From assembly GCF_030161255.1 (NCBI RefSeq), contig NZ_BSPX01000015.1:1-64000 (forward strand): 64,000 nucleotides of DNA, read 5' to 3'. Below, piece by piece: positions 20,640 to 30,132 of the stretch (within the stretch, counting starts at the first letter, position 1; each line of letters starts with the position of its first letter). A program made the position numbers and the translations under genes. The notes beneath the pieces were generated by a model that did no database searches, was not told the DNA's origin, and saw only the letters and a list, made by a program, of their open reading frames with translations. The stretch comes from Zoogloea oryzae. GTDB taxonomy: Bacteria > Pseudomonadota > Gammaproteobacteria > Burkholderiales > Rhodocyclaceae.

Positions 20640-21782
20640 GTGTCAGCTTTCCCGCCCGCCATTCTTGCTCTTGCCGACGGGACGGTGTTTTACGGTAAAG
20701 GCATCGGAGCGGTCGGTTCGACGGTTGGTGAGGTTGTGTTCAACACCTCCATGTCGGGTTACCAGGAAATTCTCACCGACCCGAGCTACTGCCGTCAGAT
20801 CGTCACCCTCACTTACCCGCACATTGGCAACACCGGCATCAACCGCGAAGACTGTGAGGCCGGCAAGGTTTTTGCCGCAGGCCTCGTCATTCGTGATCTG
20901 CCGCTGGTGGCGTCCAACTGGCGCAGCGAGCAGTCGCTGGATGCTTACCTCAAAGCCGAGAACATCGTCGCCATCGCCGGCATCGACACCCGCAAGCTGA
21001 CCCGCATCCTTCGGGAGAAGGGCGCTCAGGGCGGCTGCATCGTCACTGCCGCCACCGCCGCCGAGCTCAACGCTGAGGCCGCCGTGGCCCAGGCCCGCGG
21101 CTTCCCGGGGCTGGCTGGCATGGATCTGGCCAAGGTCGTGTCGGCCACCGAAACCTACCTCTGGTCGGAAGGCGAATGGCGTCTCGAGCAGGGCTATGTG
21201 GCCGCCGAGAATCCCCGCTTCCACGTGGTGGCCTACGACTACGGCGTCAAGCGCAACATCCTGCGCATGCTCGCCGAGCGCGGCTGCCGCCTGACCGTCG
21301 TGCCGGCCCAGACGCCGGCTTCCGAAGTGCTCGCCCTGAACCCGGATGGCGTGTTTCTGTCCAACGGCCCTGGCGATCCGGAGCCCTGTGACTACGCGAT
21401 CAAGGCCATCCAGGAAGTGCTGGCGAAGGGCATCCCGACCTTCGGCATCTGCCTGGGTCACCAGCTGCTCGCGCTGGCCTCCGGTGCCAAGACCCTGAAG
21501 ATGAAGTTCGGCCACCACGGTGCCAACCATCCGGTCAAGGATCTCGACTCCGGTCAGGTGCTGATCACCAGCCAGAACCACGGCTTCGCGGCCGATGCGG
21601 CCACTCTGCCGGCCAACGTCCGGGTCACCCACGTGTCCCTGTTCGATGGCAGCCTGCAAGGTCTTGCTCGCACCGACGTGCCGGCCTTCTCGTTCCAGGG
21701 TCACCCCGAAGCGAGTCCCGGCCCCCACGACGTGGCCTACCTGTTCGACCGATTCATCAAGTTGATGGAGGCGAAGGGCTGA
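20640..21782 (+). CDS. carA: Carbamoyl-phosphate synthase small (glutaminase) subunit
   Basis: Hydrolyses glutamine to supply ammonia to CarB for arginine and pyrimidine synthesis. A GTG start at 20640 is preferred: GAGGAG lies 6 bases upstream and the protein then begins VSAFPPAILAL at the family position (380 residues). The in-frame ATG at 20583 would lie inside the hairpin leader. The class I amidotransferase domain has the nucleophile Cys in FGICLGHQLLALA and the His/Glu pair in SFQGHPEASPGPHD. It is followed 71 bases later by carB. Confidence 0.97.
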   Translation: MSAFPPAILALADGTVFYGKGIGAVGSTVGEVVFNTSMSGYQEILTDPSYCRQIVTLTYPHIGNTGINREDCEAGKVFAAGLVIRDLPLVASNWRSEQSLDAYLKAENIVAIAGIDTRKLTRILREKGAQGGCIVTAATAAELNAEAAVAQARGFPGLAGMDLAKVVSATETYLWSEGEWRLEQGYVAAENPRFHVVAYDYGVKRNILRMLAERGCRLTVVPAQTPASEVLALNPDGVFLSNGPGDPEPCDYAIKAIQEVLAKGIPTFGICLGHQLLALASGAKTLKMKFGHHGANHPVKDLDSGQVLITSQNHGFAADAATLPANVRVTHVSLFDGSLQGLARTDVPAFSFQGHPEASPGPHDVAYLFDRFIKLMEAKG

Positions 21783-21853
21783 GGCCGATCGCCATGCCGG
21801 CGCGCCCGGGCGCGCCACTTCCAGGCCATCCGCTATCCAGTCGCTGAAGAACC

Positions 21854-24800
21854 ATGCCCAAACGTACAGACATCAAGACCATTCTCATCATTGGCGCCGG
21901 CCCGATCATCATCGGCCAGGCCTGTGAATTCGACTACTCCGGCGCCCAGGCCTGCAAGGCCCTGCGCGAAGAGGGTTACAAGGTCGTGCTGGTGAACTCC
22001 AACCCGGCCACGATCATGACCGACCCCGGCACCGCCGACGTCACCTACATCGAGCCGATCACCTGGCAGGTCGTCGAGCGCATCATCGAGAAGGAACGCC
22101 CCGACGCCGTGCTGCCCACCATGGGTGGCCAGACTGCGCTCAACTGCGCCCTCGATCTCGCCAAGCACGGCGTGCTCGCCAAGTACGGCGTGGAGCTCAT
22201 CGGCGCCAAGGAAGAGGCCATCGACAAGGCCGAGGATCGCCTGAAGTTCAAGGACGCGATGACCAAGATCGGTCTGGGTTCTGCCCGCTCCGGCATCGCC
22301 CACACCATGGAAGAAGCTCATCAGGTCCAGACCGAGATCGGCTTCCCGGTGATCATCCGCCCGTCCTTCACCCTCGGCGGCACCGGCGGCGGCATCGCCT
22401 ACAACACTGAAGAATTCGTCGAGATCTGCAAGCGCGGCCTCGAAGCCAGCCCGACCAACGAACTCCTCATCGAAGAGTCGCTGATCGGCTGGAAGGAATA
22501 CGAGATGGAAGTCGTTCGCGACAAGGCGGACAACTGCATCATCGTGTGCTCCATCGAGAACCTCGACCCGATGGGCGTCCACACCGGCGACTCCATCACC
22601 GTCGCCCCGGCCCAGACGCTGACCGACAAGGAATACCAGATCCTCCGTAACGCCTCCATCGCGGTGCTGCGCGAGATCGGCGTCGATACCGGCGGTTCCA
22701 ACGTCCAGTTCGCGATCAACCCGAAGGACGGTCGGATGATCGTCATCGAGATGAATCCGCGGGTGTCCCGCTCCTCCGCGCTGGCCTCCAAGGCCACCGG
22801 CTTCCCGATCGCCAAGGTCGCGGCCAAGCTGGCGGTGGGCTTCACCCTGGATGAACTCAAGAACGACATCACCGGCGGCGCGACCCCGGCGTCCTTCGAG
22901 CCGTCCATCGACTACGTCGTCACCAAGATCCCCCGCTTCGCCTTCGAGAAGTTCCCGCAGGCGAACGACCGCCTGACCACCCAGATGAAGTCGGTGGGCG
23001 AGGTGATGGCCATGGGCCGCACCTTCCAGGAATCCTTCCAGAAGGCCCTGCGTGGCCTGGAAACCGGCGCCTACGGTCTGGATGAAGTCGAGGCCGATCG
23101 CGACGACCTCGAGCGTGAGCTCGGTGATCCGGGCGCCCAGCGCATCTGGTACGTCGGCCAGGCTTTCCGCGAAGGCCTGAGCCTCGAGGAGGTCCACGCG
23201 CTGACCCGTATCGACCCCTGGTTCCTGATCCAGATCGAAGACATTGTCCTCACCGAGAAGTCGCTCTCCGGCCGCTCCCTCAAGGGCATCGCCGCGCCTG
23301 AACTGCGCGAGCTGAAGCGCAAGGGCTTTGCCGATCGCCGCATCGCCAAGCTCCTCGGCACTGATGAAACCTCCGTGCGTCTGCACCGCCACACTCTGGG
23401 TGTGCGCCCGGTCTTCAAGCGCGTGGATACCTGTGCGGCTGAGTTCGCCACCGCCACCGCTTACCTCTATTCGTCCTACGAGGACGAGTGCGAAGCCCAC
23501 CCGACCGACAAGAAGAAGATCATGGTGCTGGGCGGCGGTCCGAACCGGATCGGTCAGGGTATCGAGTTCGACTACTGCTGCGTGCATGCCGCAATGGCCA
23601 TGCGTGAAGACGGGTACGAGACCATCATGGTCAACTGCAACCCGGAAACCGTCTCCACCGATTACGACACCTCCGATCGTCTGTACTTCGAGCCGCTGAC
23701 GCTGGAAGACATCCTCGAGATCGTCGCCGTCGAGAAGCCCGTCGGCGTCATCGTCCAGTTTGGTGGTCAGACTCCGCTGAAGCGCGCCCGTGATCTCGAA
23801 GCCAACGGTGTGCCCATCATCGGCACCACCCCGGACATGATCGACGCCGCCGAAGACCGCGAGCGCTTCCAGAAGCTGCTGCACGAGCTGGGTCTCAAGC
23901 AGCCGCCCAACCGCACTGCCCGTACGCCGGAAGACGCCGTGCGCCTGGCTGCCGAGATCGGCTACCCGCTGGTGGTGCGTCCGAGCTACGTGCTCGGTGG
24001 CCGTGCGATGGAAATCGTCCACGAGCAGAAGGATCTCGAGCGCTACATGCGCGAGGCCGTCAAGGTCTCCAACGATTCGCCGGTGCTGCTCGATCGCTTC
24101 CTGAACGACGCCATCGAAGTGGACGTGGATGCCCTCTCCGACGGCAAGCGCGTGATGATCGGCGGCATCATGGAACACATCGAACAGGCCGGTGTGCACT
24201 CCGGTGACTCCGCCTGCTCGCTGCCCCCGTACAGCCTGTCGGCCAAGCTGCAGGACGAGCTGCGTCGCCAGACCGAAGCCATGGCCCGTGCCCTCAACGT
24301 GTGCGGCCTGATGAACGTCCAGTTCGCGATCCAGGGCAAGGGCGACGACGCCATCGTCTATGTGCTCGAAGTGAACCCGCGTGCCTCGCGCACCGTGCCC
24401 TTCGTGTCCAAGGCGTGCAGCCTGCCGCTGGCCAAGATCGCCGCCCGCTGCATGGCCGGTCGCAGTCTTGACGACCAGGGTGTCGTCGGTGAAGTCGTGC
24501 CGCCGTACTACTCGGTCAAGGAAGCGGTGTTCCCCTTCGTCAAGTTCCCCGGCGTCGATACCATCCTCGGCCCCGAGATGAAGTCTACCGGCGAAGTGAT
24601 GGGTGTCGGCCGCACCTTCGCCGAAGCCTTCGTCAAGAGCCAGCTGGGTGCCGGTGTGCGCCTGCCGACTTCCGGCAAGGCCTTCATCAGCGTCAAGCAC
24701 GCCGACCGCCCGAAGGCCATCGAAGTGGCCCGTGAGCTGCTTGATCTTGGCTTCACCGTCGTTGCCACCCGTGGCACCGCGTCGGCGATTGCCGGAGCGG

Positions 24801-25078
24801 GTCTCGCGGTGTCTGCGGTGAACAAGGTGAACGAAGGTCGTCCGCACGTTGTGGACATGATCAAGAACAACGAGATCAGCCTGGTCATCAACACCGTTGA
24901 GGAGAAGCGTCAGGCCGTGTCCGATTCCCGTTCGATCCGCACCAGCGCGCTGGCTGCCAAGGTCACGGTCTACACGACGATCGAAGGCGCTCGCGCCGCC
25001 TGTGCGGGCATGCGCCACCTGTCCGGCCTCGAGACCTACTCGCTGCAAGGTCTCCATGCGGAGCTCGCGAAGGCATGA
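21854..25078 (+). CDS. carB: Carbamoyl-phosphate synthase large subunit
   Basis: Makes carbamoyl phosphate from bicarbonate, ammonia and two ATP. 1074 residues, full length. Two homologous ATP-grasp halves are seen: the first begins TILIIGAGPIIIGQACEFDYSG; the second repeats it at about residue 555 (IMVLGGGPNRIGQGIEFDYC). The C-terminal MGS-like allosteric domain (from about 940, FISVKHADRPKAIEVARELL) is where UMP and ornithine act in relatives. Codons are strongly biased to C/G endings, consistent with high expression. Overlaps greA by 4 bases. Confidence 0.99.
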   Translation: MPKRTDIKTILIIGAGPIIIGQACEFDYSGAQACKALREEGYKVVLVNSNPATIMTDPGTADVTYIEPITWQVVERIIEKERPDAVLPTMGGQTALNCALDLAKHGVLAKYGVELIGAKEEAIDKAEDRLKFKDAMTKIGLGSARSGIAHTMEEAHQVQTEIGFPVIIRPSFTLGGTGGGIAYNTEEFVEICKRGLEASPTNELLIEESLIGWKEYEMEVVRDKADNCIIVCSIENLDPMGVHTGDSITVAPAQTLTDKEYQILRNASIAVLREIGVDTGGSNVQFAINPKDGRMIVIEMNPRVSRSSALASKATGFPIAKVAAKLAVGFTLDELKNDITGGATPASFEPSIDYVVTKIPRFAFEKFPQANDRLTTQMKSVGEVMAMGRTFQESFQKALRGLETGAYGLDEVEADRDDLERELGDPGAQRIWYVGQAFREGLSLEEVHALTRIDPWFLIQIEDIVLTEKSLSGRSLKGIAAPELRELKRKGFADRRIAKLLGTDETSVRLHRHTLGVRPVFKRVDTCAAEFATATAYLYSSYEDECEAHPTDKKKIMVLGGGPNRIGQGIEFDYCCVHAAMAMREDGYETIMVNCNPETVSTDYDTSDRLYFEPLTLEDILEIVAVEKPVGVIVQFGGQTPLKRARDLEANGVPIIGTTPDMIDAAEDRERFQKLLHELGLKQPPNRTARTPEDAVRLAAEIGYPLVVRPSYVLGGRAMEIVHEQKDLERYMREAVKVSNDSPVLLDRFLNDAIEVDVDALSDGKRVMIGGIMEHIEQAGVHSGDSACSLPPYSLSAKLQDELRRQTEAMARALNVCGLMNVQFAIQGKGDDAIVYVLEVNPRASRTVPFVSKACSLPLAKIAARCMAGRSLDDQGVVGEVVPPYYSVKEAVFPFVKFPGVDTILGPEMKSTGEVMGVGRTFAEAFVKSQLGAGVRLPTSGKAFISVKHADRPKAIEVARELLDLGFTVVATRGTASAIAGAGLAVSAVNKVNEGRPHVVDMIKNNEISLVINTVEEKRQAVSDSRSIRTSALAAKVTVYTTIEGARAACAGMRHLSGLETYSLQGLHAELAKA

Positions 25079-25551
25079 ACAAGGTTCCCTTGACCGTTGC
25101 CGGCGCCGAGAAGCTCCGGCAGGAACTGCATCGATTGAAGACCATTGATCGCCCGAGCGTGATCGCGGCCATCGCTGAAGCCCGTTCCCACGGCGATCTC
25201 TCCGAGAACGCCGAGTACGACGCAGCCAAGGAGCGCCAGGGCTTCATCGAGGGGCGCATCCGCGAGGTGGAGGGCAAGCTCTCCAACGCGCAGATCATCG
25301 ATCCCAAGCTGCTTGATGCCGATGGCCGCTGCGTGTTTGGCGCGACCGTCGAGCTCGAGGATCTGGATACCGGTGACACGGTGACCTACCAGATCGTCGG
25401 CGATGACGAGGCGGACATCAAGGAAGGCAAGATCGCCATCAGCTCCCCGATTGCGCGGGCGCTGATTGGCAAGTTTGCCGGCGATGTGGCCGAGGTTCAG
25501 GCGCCGAAGGGCGTGCGTGAGCTCGAACTGATCGACGTGCGCTACGTCTGA
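25075..25551 (+). CDS. greA: Transcription elongation factor GreA
   Basis: Rescues backtracked RNA polymerase by stimulating transcript cleavage through the secondary channel. 158 residues. The N-terminal coiled coil carries the acidic tip ENAEYDAAKERQ (near residue 43). The C-terminal FKBP-like domain ends SSPIARALIGKFAGDVAEV. ATGA overlap with carB shows translational coupling; carB-greA adjacency is common in proteobacteria. Confidence 0.97.
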   Translation: MNKVPLTVAGAEKLRQELHRLKTIDRPSVIAAIAEARSHGDLSENAEYDAAKERQGFIEGRIREVEGKLSNAQIIDPKLLDADGRCVFGATVELEDLDTGDTVTYQIVGDDEADIKEGKIAISSPIARALIGKFAGDVAEVQAPKGVRELELIDVRYV

Positions 25552-25561
25552 GCCACGGAAC

Positions 25562-26023
25562 ATGCACCGCGTTGCCGAGCACCTCTACAGCATCGTGATC
25601 ACCCTCTGGGTGGGCGCGCTGTGGGCGATCGGCTACCTGGCGGCGCCCACGTTGTTTCATGTACTGGACGATCGGGTGCTGGCCGGCAAGGTTGCCGGCC
25701 AGTTGTTCACCTATGTGGCCTGGCTGGGCATGGCTGCCGCCGCTTACCTGCTGGTGTTTGTCGCACTGCGCAAGGATAGCGGCGCCTTCAAGAGCAGCGT
25801 GTTCTGGCTGGTCTTCCTGATGCTGGCGCTCACCGTTGCCGGCTACTTCGGCATTCAGCCGATCCTGACCCAGTTGAAGGCGGATTCGTTTCCGCGCGAA
25901 GTGATGGAAAGCGCCCTGCGTGACCGCTTTGCGGCCTGGCATGGCGTTTCCAGCATTGTTTATCTGATCCAGAGCCTGCTCGGGCTGATGCTCGTTGCCT
26001 TGCAGGGCCGCGGTCTGCGCTGA
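25562..26023 (+). CDS. DUF4149 family membrane protein
   Basis: 153 residues with four predicted transmembrane helices (IVITLWVGALWAIGYLAAP; LFTYVAWLGMAAAAYLLVF; VFWLVFLMLALTVAGYFG; SSIVYLIQSLLGLMLVAL). A cytoplasmic or periplasmic loop holds DRFAAWHGVSS, a typical DUF4149/TMEM205-like motif. The role is unknown. It begins 11 bases after greA and is probably in the carAB-greA transcript. A GC-rich inverted repeat (26008-26015 with 26022-26029) at its stop codon could help end transcription, but no U-tract follows. Confidence 0.85.
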   Translation: MHRVAEHLYSIVITLWVGALWAIGYLAAPTLFHVLDDRVLAGKVAGQLFTYVAWLGMAAAAYLLVFVALRKDSGAFKSSVFWLVFLMLALTVAGYFGIQPILTQLKADSFPREVMESALRDRFAAWHGVSSIVYLIQSLLGLMLVALQGRGLR

Positions 26024-26036
26024 CCGCGGTAATCGT

Positions 26037-26486
26037 TCAGCGGTCCGACGGGCCGCGGGATGACTTGCCTGGCGCAGCGAACCAGTGGGGCTTCTTGGAT
26101 TTGTTGGCATTCAGCGAGGCTACGCCACGGCGGGCCGACAGGGCCTTCGCAGATTTGGCCTTGGACACCGGCTTCTTGGGCTTGTCGGAAGGCGTGCCAG
26201 GGGTGGATTCCACTTCCTGCTTCTCGCGCCAGACGACCAGCGTCTTGCCGATATGCTGGACGGACGCGGCGCCGAGTTCGGCACACACCGTCGCCATGAT
26301 CAGGTCGCGTTCGGTGCGATCTTCACCATAAACCCGGATCTTGATGAGTTCGTGGGCCTGCAGGGCGTGGTCGATTTCCTTGAGCACGGCCGGCGTAAGG
26401 CCGTTACTGGCCACGCTGACGACGGGGTTGAGATGGTGGGCTTGCGCGCGAAGGGCTCGCCGTGCCGCAGGGGTAAGTTCGATCAT
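26037..26486 (-). CDS. yhbY: YhbY/CRM-domain RNA-binding protein
   Basis: Binds pre-50S ribosomal particles in relatives. The CRM domain fills residues 1-97 (LTPAARRALRAQAHHLNPVV, then the VLKEIDHALQAHELIKIRV helix-strand, ending IGKTLVVWR). Usual YhbY is about 97 residues; this one has 149, with a Lys/Ser/Pro-rich basic tail (KPKKPVSKAKSAKAL) that may add RNA contacts. It is divergent from rlmE, another 50S-assembly gene, as in E. coli. Confidence 0.93.
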   Translation of the reverse strand: MIELTPAARRALRAQAHHLNPVVSVASNGLTPAVLKEIDHALQAHELIKIRVYGEDRTERDLIMATVCAELGAASVQHIGKTLVVWREKQEVESTPGTPSDKPKKPVSKAKSAKALSARRGVASLNANKSKKPHWFAAPGKSSRGPSDR

Positions 26487-26545
26487 GGTTTTGGCAAAGT
26501 TGGACTAAGTCCAACTCATTGAAAAAAGGGCGTAATTGTACCGCG

Positions 26546-27166
26546 ATGAAGCGCACCAAGACCAGTAAATCATGGATGACGGAGCACGTTAACGATCCGT
26601 TCGTCCAGCGGGCGAAGACCGAGGGCTACCGTGCCCGGGCGGCTTACAAGCTCATGGAGATCGACGACAAGGACAAACTGATCCGTCCGGGGATGGTTGT
26701 CGTCGATCTGGGCGCGGCGCCCGGCTCATGGAGCCAGGTGGCCATCAACCGCGTGGGGGACAACGGCCGCGTGTTTGCGCTCGACCTGCTTCCGATGGAG
26801 CCGATCCACCGCGTGCAGTTCATGCAGGGGGATTTTCACGACGAGGAATTCGTGCAGCGCTTCGAGGCTTTGCTCGAAGGGCGTACGGTGGACCTTGTGA
26901 TGTCGGATATCGCCCCCAATATATCGGGGATTCCGACGAGCGATCAGGCCCGGTCGATCTACCTTGCCGAACTGGCGCTGGATTTTGCTAGTCAGCATCT
27001 GGCGCCAGGCGGGCGCTTTCTGGTGAAGGTCTTCCAAGGGCAGGGCTTTGACGAGTTCCGCAAGCAGATGGAGGGGGTCTTCAGGTCGGTTGCCGTCCGG
27101 AAGCCGCAGGCATCCCGGGGGCGCAGTTCAGAGGTATATCTGCTGGGCTCCGGAAAACGCAATTGA
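26546..27166 (+). CDS. rlmE: 23S rRNA 2'-O-methyltransferase RlmE (FtsJ/RrmJ)
   Basis: Methylates U2552 of 23S rRNA in 50S subunits using SAM. 206 residues from ATG 26546 (MKRTKTSKSW). The SAM-binding motif is VVDLGAAPGSWSQ near residue 54, and the catalytic K-D-K-E set includes the Lys of RAAYKLME, the Asp of VMSDIAPN and the Lys of FLVKVFQG. In E. coli rrmJ-ftsH is a heat-shock operon; here ftsH follows after 116 bases with its own promoter. Confidence 0.96.
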   Translation: MKRTKTSKSWMTEHVNDPFVQRAKTEGYRARAAYKLMEIDDKDKLIRPGMVVVDLGAAPGSWSQVAINRVGDNGRVFALDLLPMEPIHRVQFMQGDFHDEEFVQRFEALLEGRTVDLVMSDIAPNISGIPTSDQARSIYLAELALDFASQHLAPGGRFLVKVFQGQGFDEFRKQMEGVFRSVAVRKPQASRGRSSEVYLLGSGKRN

Positions 27167-27208
27167 GTGTCGTCGCCAAGGATTGAGCTTGACTATGGCG
27201 ACGATGAT

Positions 27209-27237
27209 TTGATCCGCCGAACGTTCGGACATAGAAT
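27209..27237 (+). promoter_or_regulatory. Sigma-70-type promoter of ftsH
   Basis: TTGATC (27209-27214), 17 bases, TAGAAT (27232-27237), about 45 bases before the ftsH start. No clear sigma-32 site was found in this gap. Confidence 0.55.
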
Positions 27238-27282
27238 CAGTCCACTAAGCTATGGCCCCTGTCGGGCCTTCAAGGAATTGCG

Positions 27283-29175
27283 TTGAACAATTTATTCAAG
27301 AATCTTGCGATCTGGCTGGTGATCGGCGTTGTGCTGATGACGGTTTTCAACCAGTTCAACAATCGCCAGGCCGCCCAGAATTCGGTCGAATACTCCCAGT
27401 TCATGGAGGACGCCAAGCAGGGCAAGGTTTCCAAGGCGATCGTCGATGGTCGTACCGTGCGGGCGACGACCCAGGACGGCCGCCAGATCACGGTGTACAC
27501 GCCGGGCGTGCAGGATATCTGGATGGTGGGTGACCTGATGCGCTACGGCGTCAAGGTGACGGCCGCCAAGCCCGAGGAAGAGCAGTCCTTCCTCATGAAC
27601 ATCTTCGTGTCGTGGTTCCCCATGATCCTGCTCATCGGCGTGTGGGTTTTCTTCATGCGTCAGATGCAGGGGGGCGGGCGCGGTGGCGCGTTCTCCTTCG
27701 GCAAGTCGAAGGCCAAGATGCTTGATGAGACGGCCAACACCGTTACCTTTGCGGATGTGGCGGGTTGCGACGAAGCGAAGGAAGAGGTCGGTGAACTGGT
27801 CGAGTTCCTGCGTGATCCTTCCAAGTTCCAGAAGCTCGGCGGCCATATTCCCAAGGGTGTGCTGATGGTTGGCTCGCCCGGTACCGGCAAGACCCTGCTC
27901 GCCAAGGCGATTGCCGGCGAGGCGAAGGTGCCGTTCTTCTCGATCTCCGGTTCCGATTTCGTCGAGATGTTCGTCGGCGTGGGTGCGGCTCGCGTGCGCG
28001 ACATGTTCGAGCAGGCCAAGAAGCAGGCGCCGTGCATCATCTTCATCGATGAAATCGACGCCGTGGGTCGTCAGCGGGGCGCCGGCCTTGGCGGTGGCAA
28101 CGACGAGCGCGAGCAGACCCTCAACCAGTTGCTCGTCGAGATGGATGGTTTTGAAGGTGTGTCCGGTGTCATCGTGATCGCCGCCACCAACCGTCCTGAC
28201 GTGCTTGATCCGGCGCTGCTGCGTCCGGGCCGTTTTGACCGTCAGGTGGTTGTTCCGCTGCCCGACATCCGTGGGCGCGAGCAGATCCTGCGCGTGCATA
28301 TGCGCAAGGTGCCCATTGCGCCGGACGTGGACGCGCTGGTGCTGGCCCGTGGCTGCCCCGGGTTCGCCGGTGCGGATCTGGCCAACCTGGTGAACGAGGC
28401 TGCCCTTTTTGCCGCTCGTGGCAACAAGCGTCTGGTGGATATGGATGACTTCGAGCGCGCCAAGGACAAGATCATGATGGGCGCCGAGCGCCGCTCGATG
28501 GTGATGCCCGAAGAGGAACGTCGCAACACGGCGTTCCACGAGTCGGGGCACGCTGTGGTTGCCAAGTGCCTGACCAAGACCGATCCGGTTCACAAGGTCA
28601 CGATCATTCCTCGTGGCCGTGCTCTTGGCGTGACGATGCAGCTTCCGGAGCAGGATCGTTACAGCCAGGACCGTGAGCGCCTCCTGCAGACGATTGCCGT
28701 GCTGTTCGGCGGCCGGATTGCGGAAGAGATCTTCATGAACCAGATGACCACCGGAGCTTCCAACGATTTCCAGCGGGCAACCGATCTGGCTCGTCGGATG
28801 GTGACCCAGTGGGGCATGTCCGACAACCTCGGGCCCATGGTTTATGGCGAGGAAGAGGGCGAAGTTTTCCTCGGTCGCTCGGTCACGACCCACAAGAACA
28901 TGTCCGAGGCGACCCTGCAGAAGGTGGATGCCGAGATCCGTCGCATCCTCGACCAGCAGTACGCCCTTGCCCGTCGCCTCATCGAAGACAACCGCGACAA
29001 GGTGGAAGCCATGACCGCGGCGCTGCTCGAACTCGAGACCATCGACGCCGATCAGATCAACGACATCATGGCTGGCAAGGCGCCCCGCGCCCCGAAGCCG
29101 ACCTCGCAGCCGCCCCGTCGTCCGAGCGACGATTCGCCCGGTGCGGCACCGACTGCGCCTGCACCTGCGGCCTGA
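27283..29175 (+). CDS. ftsH: ATP-dependent zinc metalloprotease FtsH
   Basis: Membrane-anchored AAA+ protease that degrades sigma-32, LpxC-type regulators and misassembled membrane proteins. 630 residues. TTG start at 27283 with AAGGA upstream. Two membrane helices: about 5-22 (NLAIWLVIGVVLMTVF) and about 105-125 (WFPMILLIGVWVFFM). AAA+ domain with Walker A GSPGTGKT, Walker B IIFIDEIDAVG and the pore loop SDFVEMFVGVG. The protease zinc site is HESGH (near residue 420). The Pro-rich tail ends APTAPAPAA. Confidence 0.98.
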   Translation: MNNLFKNLAIWLVIGVVLMTVFNQFNNRQAAQNSVEYSQFMEDAKQGKVSKAIVDGRTVRATTQDGRQITVYTPGVQDIWMVGDLMRYGVKVTAAKPEEEQSFLMNIFVSWFPMILLIGVWVFFMRQMQGGGRGGAFSFGKSKAKMLDETANTVTFADVAGCDEAKEEVGELVEFLRDPSKFQKLGGHIPKGVLMVGSPGTGKTLLAKAIAGEAKVPFFSISGSDFVEMFVGVGAARVRDMFEQAKKQAPCIIFIDEIDAVGRQRGAGLGGGNDEREQTLNQLLVEMDGFEGVSGVIVIAATNRPDVLDPALLRPGRFDRQVVVPLPDIRGREQILRVHMRKVPIAPDVDALVLARGCPGFAGADLANLVNEAALFAARGNKRLVDMDDFERAKDKIMMGAERRSMVMPEEERRNTAFHESGHAVVAKCLTKTDPVHKVTIIPRGRALGVTMQLPEQDRYSQDRERLLQTIAVLFGGRIAEEIFMNQMTTGASNDFQRATDLARRMVTQWGMSDNLGPMVYGEEEGEVFLGRSVTTHKNMSEATLQKVDAEIRRILDQQYALARRLIEDNRDKVEAMTAALLELETIDADQINDIMAGKAPRAPKPTSQPPRRPSDDSPGAAPTAPAPAA

Positions 29176-29195
29176 TACATCCGTCCTGTGTTTTT

Positions 29196-29228
29196 CAGGG
29201 CCGGCTCTTGAGCCGGCCCTGTTTCATT
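29196..29228 (+). terminator. Hairpin terminator after ftsH (probably partial)
   Basis: Perfect 11-bp stem (29196-29206 with 29211-29221), loop CTTG, followed by TTTCATTT. The interrupted U-tract suggests that some transcripts read into folP, which starts 24 bases later. Confidence 0.7.
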
Positions 29229-29244
29229 TCTGTCCGAGTACATC

Positions 29245-30075
29245 ATGAATGCTCCCGTCTTGCAGTGCGGACGTTTCCAGCTTGATCTCACCCAGCCGAA
29301 GATCATGGCCATCGTCAATGTGACCACCGATTCGTTCTCGGGTGACGGCAACCCGGCGCTCGACGCCGCCATCCGTGCTGCCGAACGTGCGGTGGAGGAG
29401 GGGGCCGAGCTCCTCGACATCGGCGGCGAGTCTTCGCGCCCCGGAGCGACGCCCGTGCCGGAGCAGCAGGAGCTGGATCGGGTCGTGCCGCTGGTTGAGG
29501 CGCTGTCCGGACTTGGCGTGCCCTTGTCGGTGGATACGGTGAAGCCGGTGGTGATGCGGGAGTCCATTCGGGCAGGCGCCGATCTGATCAACGATATCGC
29601 CGGATTTCGCGTGCCCGGCGCCGTGGATGCTGTTTGTGGGGCGCCTGTTGCACTCTGCGTAATGCATATGCAAGGCGAGCCGGGTACCATGCAGCGCTCG
29701 CCGCAATACACCCATGTCGTCGAGGAGGTCGAGGCCTTTCTTGACGAGCGCGTACAGGTACTGCTGGGGTGCGGTGTCTCGCGCGATCGTATCCTGCTTG
29801 ATCCCGGATTTGGCTTCGGCAAGACGGTGGAGCACAACCTGATGCTACTGCGCCAGCTTGAGCGGTTTGGTGCGGGTGGCTATCCGCTTCTCGTTGGCAT
29901 GTCCCGAAAGAGCATGCTGGGGGCGATCACCGGGCGGGATGTGGGTGAACGGGTTGTGGCGGGGGCGGCGGCGGCACTGGTCGCCGTCCAGAACGGCGCG
30001 CGGATCGTGCGCACCCATGACGTGGGCGCGACCCGTGATGTTTTGCGCTTGTGGAGCGCACTTCAGTCAGACTGA
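29245..30075 (+). CDS. folP: Dihydropteroate synthase
   Basis: Condenses p-aminobenzoate with the pterin pyrophosphate in folate synthesis; the sulfonamide target. 276 residues. TIM-barrel motifs: IMAIVNVTTDSFS (usual form NVTPDSFS; here the Pro is Thr), LDIGGESSRPGA, LLDPGFGFGKT and MSRKSMLG with its substrate Lys/Ser. The Pro-to-Thr change lies in the substrate loop 1 region; whether it alters sulfonamide binding cannot be judged from sequence. Upstream of glmM, the conserved folP-glmM pair. Confidence 0.96.
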   Translation: MNAPVLQCGRFQLDLTQPKIMAIVNVTTDSFSGDGNPALDAAIRAAERAVEEGAELLDIGGESSRPGATPVPEQQELDRVVPLVEALSGLGVPLSVDTVKPVVMRESIRAGADLINDIAGFRVPGAVDAVCGAPVALCVMHMQGEPGTMQRSPQYTHVVEEVEAFLDERVQVLLGCGVSRDRILLDPGFGFGKTVEHNLMLLRQLERFGAGGYPLLVGMSRKSMLGAITGRDVGERVVAGAAAALVAVQNGARIVRTHDVGATRDVLRLWSALQSD

Positions 30076-30132
30076 GCGGCGCGCTTGCGGCAGAATGCCA
30101 AGTTGATGAAAGACGTGATTGTGAGAGGGAAA

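Noticed and set aside
21833..25057. A 1074-residue open frame opposite carB
   Set aside because: Mirror frame caused by C/G-ending codons in carB; no start signal or family motif.
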